In this document: positions 25,182-27,000 of the stretch, one piece after another
Numbering within the stretch: the stretch's first letter is position 1
Layout of the letters: the number at the start of each line of letters is the position of its first letter
DNA from: Fidelibacterota bacterium
GTDB taxonomy: Bacteria > Marinisomatota > Marinisomatia > Marinisomatales > TCS55
Assembly (NCBI GenBank): GCA_004124535.1
Contig: SCKQ01000031.1
Location: 1 to 27,000 of the forward strand
Direction of reading: 5' to 3'
Length of the DNA: 27,000 nucleotides
Made by a program: the position numbers and the translations under genes
The notes under the pieces: generated by a model
What the model saw: the letters and a program-made list of their open reading frames with translations, nothing else
What the model was told of the DNA's origin: nothing
The model's database searches: none

Positions 25182-27000
25182 CTAAGTTGTAAAATTTAAA
25201 GTAACCATCGCTACTCTTCTAATGTTAAGAAAGATTAACGCATGTGAACAACGGCCATATTTCTTCGTTGCTAGGTATCTCTGCTTCCCATTGACCTTCA
25301 ATTCAACTTTATCGAATTCATCGGGGATCGGAGGTTCAAATTCTAAGGATAGCGGGTTTTTGCCTGTCCACTTGAACCGGTATCGTTCTTCGGAAGGTGT
25401 TTTCCGGTATTCCCAGTTCAGTGTGTTATCGCCAATGCGGATGTTGGTCACTTCGAAGCGATCCCATTGTTTTGGGATATGAGGGCACATTCTTGCGGCA
25501 TTTTCAATGGCATCCGCCTCCAATCCTAACATGCCGCGGAGGATTGGCAGGCAGACCATAGCCTCTGACCACGCCTGGTGGGGACAAACGCCCGCAGGTT
25601 TTCCCGTATTACCATGGAGAATTTCCTCTACCCACCCAAGAGAACCTTGTCTGTAGTTGCGTAGGTTAGCCATGATGTGCTGAAAGCCCCCTACAGGGAG
25701 ATGGGTCTTGTATTCTGCTAGGGAAGCCCAGCCTGTAAAAAGCGGCCAGACGCAACCGTACTGTGATCGGCCACCGTCGTAGTCTGGACTCTTTCGCGTG
25801 ACGATCGTTACTCCCCACGCTTCCGAAAAATCTTCCGTGGAGAATTCTTCAGCAGCAGACTGTGATTTCTCAAAAGGAAGGTGGCCAAAGAAAATGGGGA
25901 TTGCTGGGAGAACGGTCTTTTCGGTCTTATTGTCTGAGCCAAAACAGAGGCCAGCGTCGTAGAATTCAGTTTTAGAATTCCAGAATTGTTTGTCTAAATT
26001 ATCCACGACGTTTTTGAATTCTGAATTGTATGATTCGGCTTCTTCCTCATCACCCAGTATTTTGGCCTGTAAGCCATCTGACGCAATGCTTCCGCCCAGC
26101 AACCTGCCAGGTTAGACTTCCACATCGCTACCGGCAAGAGGACCAAACTCCACCCAGCCGTGTCCCACGTTGTAATTCTCAATAAAGCCGTAGTCGTTTC
26201 GAATGGTGGAATGGAGGTGATCCATGGCTTTTTCTACCCGTTCCCACTGGGAGCGGACAAAGTCCACATCTCCCGACCACTTGAGATACTCCCCCATGAG
26301 CACGATGTAGGGGGGTGTAGCATCAGCAGAATCGTAGTGTACGACTCCGCTGAGGGTCAGTTCGTGGAAAATTTTCCGGCGATGTCCTGAAAGTCTCCGA
26401 GAACTTCAAGTTGATCCCGAACCTTTTTGAAATCGCCATAAGCTAACACTGCCAGACAGGTCCAGACGCTGTCCCGACCGAAATACCAGGCATACCCCGG
26501 GCACTCCCCCACCCCGGTATGGTTTCCGCAAACCCCACCACAAATCCTCGGCCGACGGAAGGGGTATGAAGAAAGTGACGATCCGTACCCACCAAGGCCC
26601 AGCGGTAACCTTCGTTGAATTCTTCATCGGGAGAGACAATGGTCACGGATTTTGCGAGTAGCTTCTTATAGTAATTCCCACTTTCCACTGAATGAGATAG
26701 TGGATTTGATGTAGTCTCTCGATAGATTTTGCGTGCTTCTGTAAGGGAACCCTCCAATCCCGCTACCGCAATGTAAATTGAGGTAGCTCCTTCACCGGTG
26801 AGATCAAACACCATCCCCGTCGCGAATTCCGTTTCTTCACTAGCGTCTTTTTGTGGGGTGAGTTGCCCGTCTTTCCACAAAATGGTTCCACCACGCGTAA
26901 TCACCTGTTGGGAGGGTGCCTCCATCGCGCCCAGGATACCGAAAATAGCGCCAATTTCAAAATTTGCCTGAGCTAATCCGTAAGTATATGCAGCGCCTCC
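25182..27000 (-). pseudogene. Amylo-alpha-1,6-glucosidase-like glycoside hydrolase, broken by frameshifts, 5' end outside window
   Basis: The protein is an (alpha/alpha)6-barrel glycoside hydrolase like the debranching part of glycogen debranching enzymes. Reading from 27000 leftward, frame one covers 27000-26510 (GGAAYTYGLAQ ... EEFNEGYRWALVGTDRHFL ... VVGFAETIPG). Frame two covers about 26510-26375 (GECPGYAWYFGRDSVWTC ... DFQDIAGK). Frame three covers about 26380-26115 (KIFHELTLSGVVHYD, SADATPPYIVLMGEYLKWSG, GHGWVEFGPLAGSDVEV). Frame two returns briefly (NLAGCWAEALRQMA, about 26113-26070), and frame three resumes to the stop at 25182 (WPLFTGWASLAEY, GVCPHQAWSEAM). At least four frame changes are needed. 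The GRD and DATPP active-site segments are typical. It is either a decaying gene or a low-quality assembly stretch. It precedes the sugar ABC ATPase gene. Confidence 0.82.

Noticed and set aside
1..27000. tRNA or rRNA genes, CRISPR repeats and intact insertion sequences
   Set aside because: No cloverleaf pattern, regularly spaced repeats, transposase gene or flanking inverted repeats were found by eye on either strand.

Overview
The window looks like a chromosomal piece of a Gram-negative bacterium outside the classic Bacteroidetes but sharing their cell-surface biology. It carries type IX secretion (T9SS) C-terminal sorting domains of the 'YPNPFNP' kind, an ECF sigma/FecR/STN-type TonB receptor module, a second large TonB-linked outer-membrane protein, and secreted enzymes with dockerin-like calcium repeats. 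Marinimicrobia (SAR406), Calditrichaeota or Ignavibacteria-like lineages fit this; that placement is inference. Genes are A+T rich, Shine-Dalgarno sequences are mostly absent, and several neighbours overlap as TAATG or ATGA.

Layout. 1-3468: the tail of one T9SS-exported protein, a subtilisin-like protease with a beta-helix and a T9SS tail, and a small VOC (glyoxalase-fold) protein, all overlapping head to tail. 3489-3618: a short signal-peptide remnant. 3584-6336: a two-gene unit that is the most interesting part of the window. It encodes a polytopic membrane protein with two Asp/His clusters whose spacings equal those of the CuC and CuD copper sites of PmoC, overlapped by a signal-peptide/two-TM protein with a PmoB-like layout, a predicted N-terminal histidine and many His/Met residues. 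I propose a divergent copper membrane monooxygenase (CuMMO) type complex. 6436-7620 (minus): a secreted esterase with a dockerin-like tail. 7893-12963: ECF sigma factor, FecR anti-sigma factor, STN-type TonB receptor and a T9SS-exported thioredoxin-fold protein. A strong terminator-like hairpin lies inside the 5' coding region of the receptor.

13125-13808: FAH-family hydrolase. 13976-14893 (minus): secreted DUF1028 protein with a dockerin-like tail. 14982-16709: a restriction-modification pair, an intact beta-class DNA methyltransferase followed by a PD-(D/E)XK endonuclease broken by a frameshift. 16841-19306: TonB-linked outer-membrane beta-barrel. 19300-20142 (minus): fatty-acid hydroxylase/sterol desaturase family membrane enzyme. 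20245-21647: a small membrane protein overlapping a class V aminotransferase, whose stop codon lies in the loop of its own terminator. 21775-23586: T9SS-exported LamG-type adhesin or lectin. 23641-24056: a non-coding stretch with a minus-strand helix-turn-helix gene remnant. 24057-27000 (minus): a MalK/UgpC-type sugar ABC ATPase downstream of an amylo-alpha-1,6-glucosidase-like gene that is broken by several frameshifts and runs off the right edge.

No tRNA, rRNA, CRISPR array or intact insertion sequence was found.
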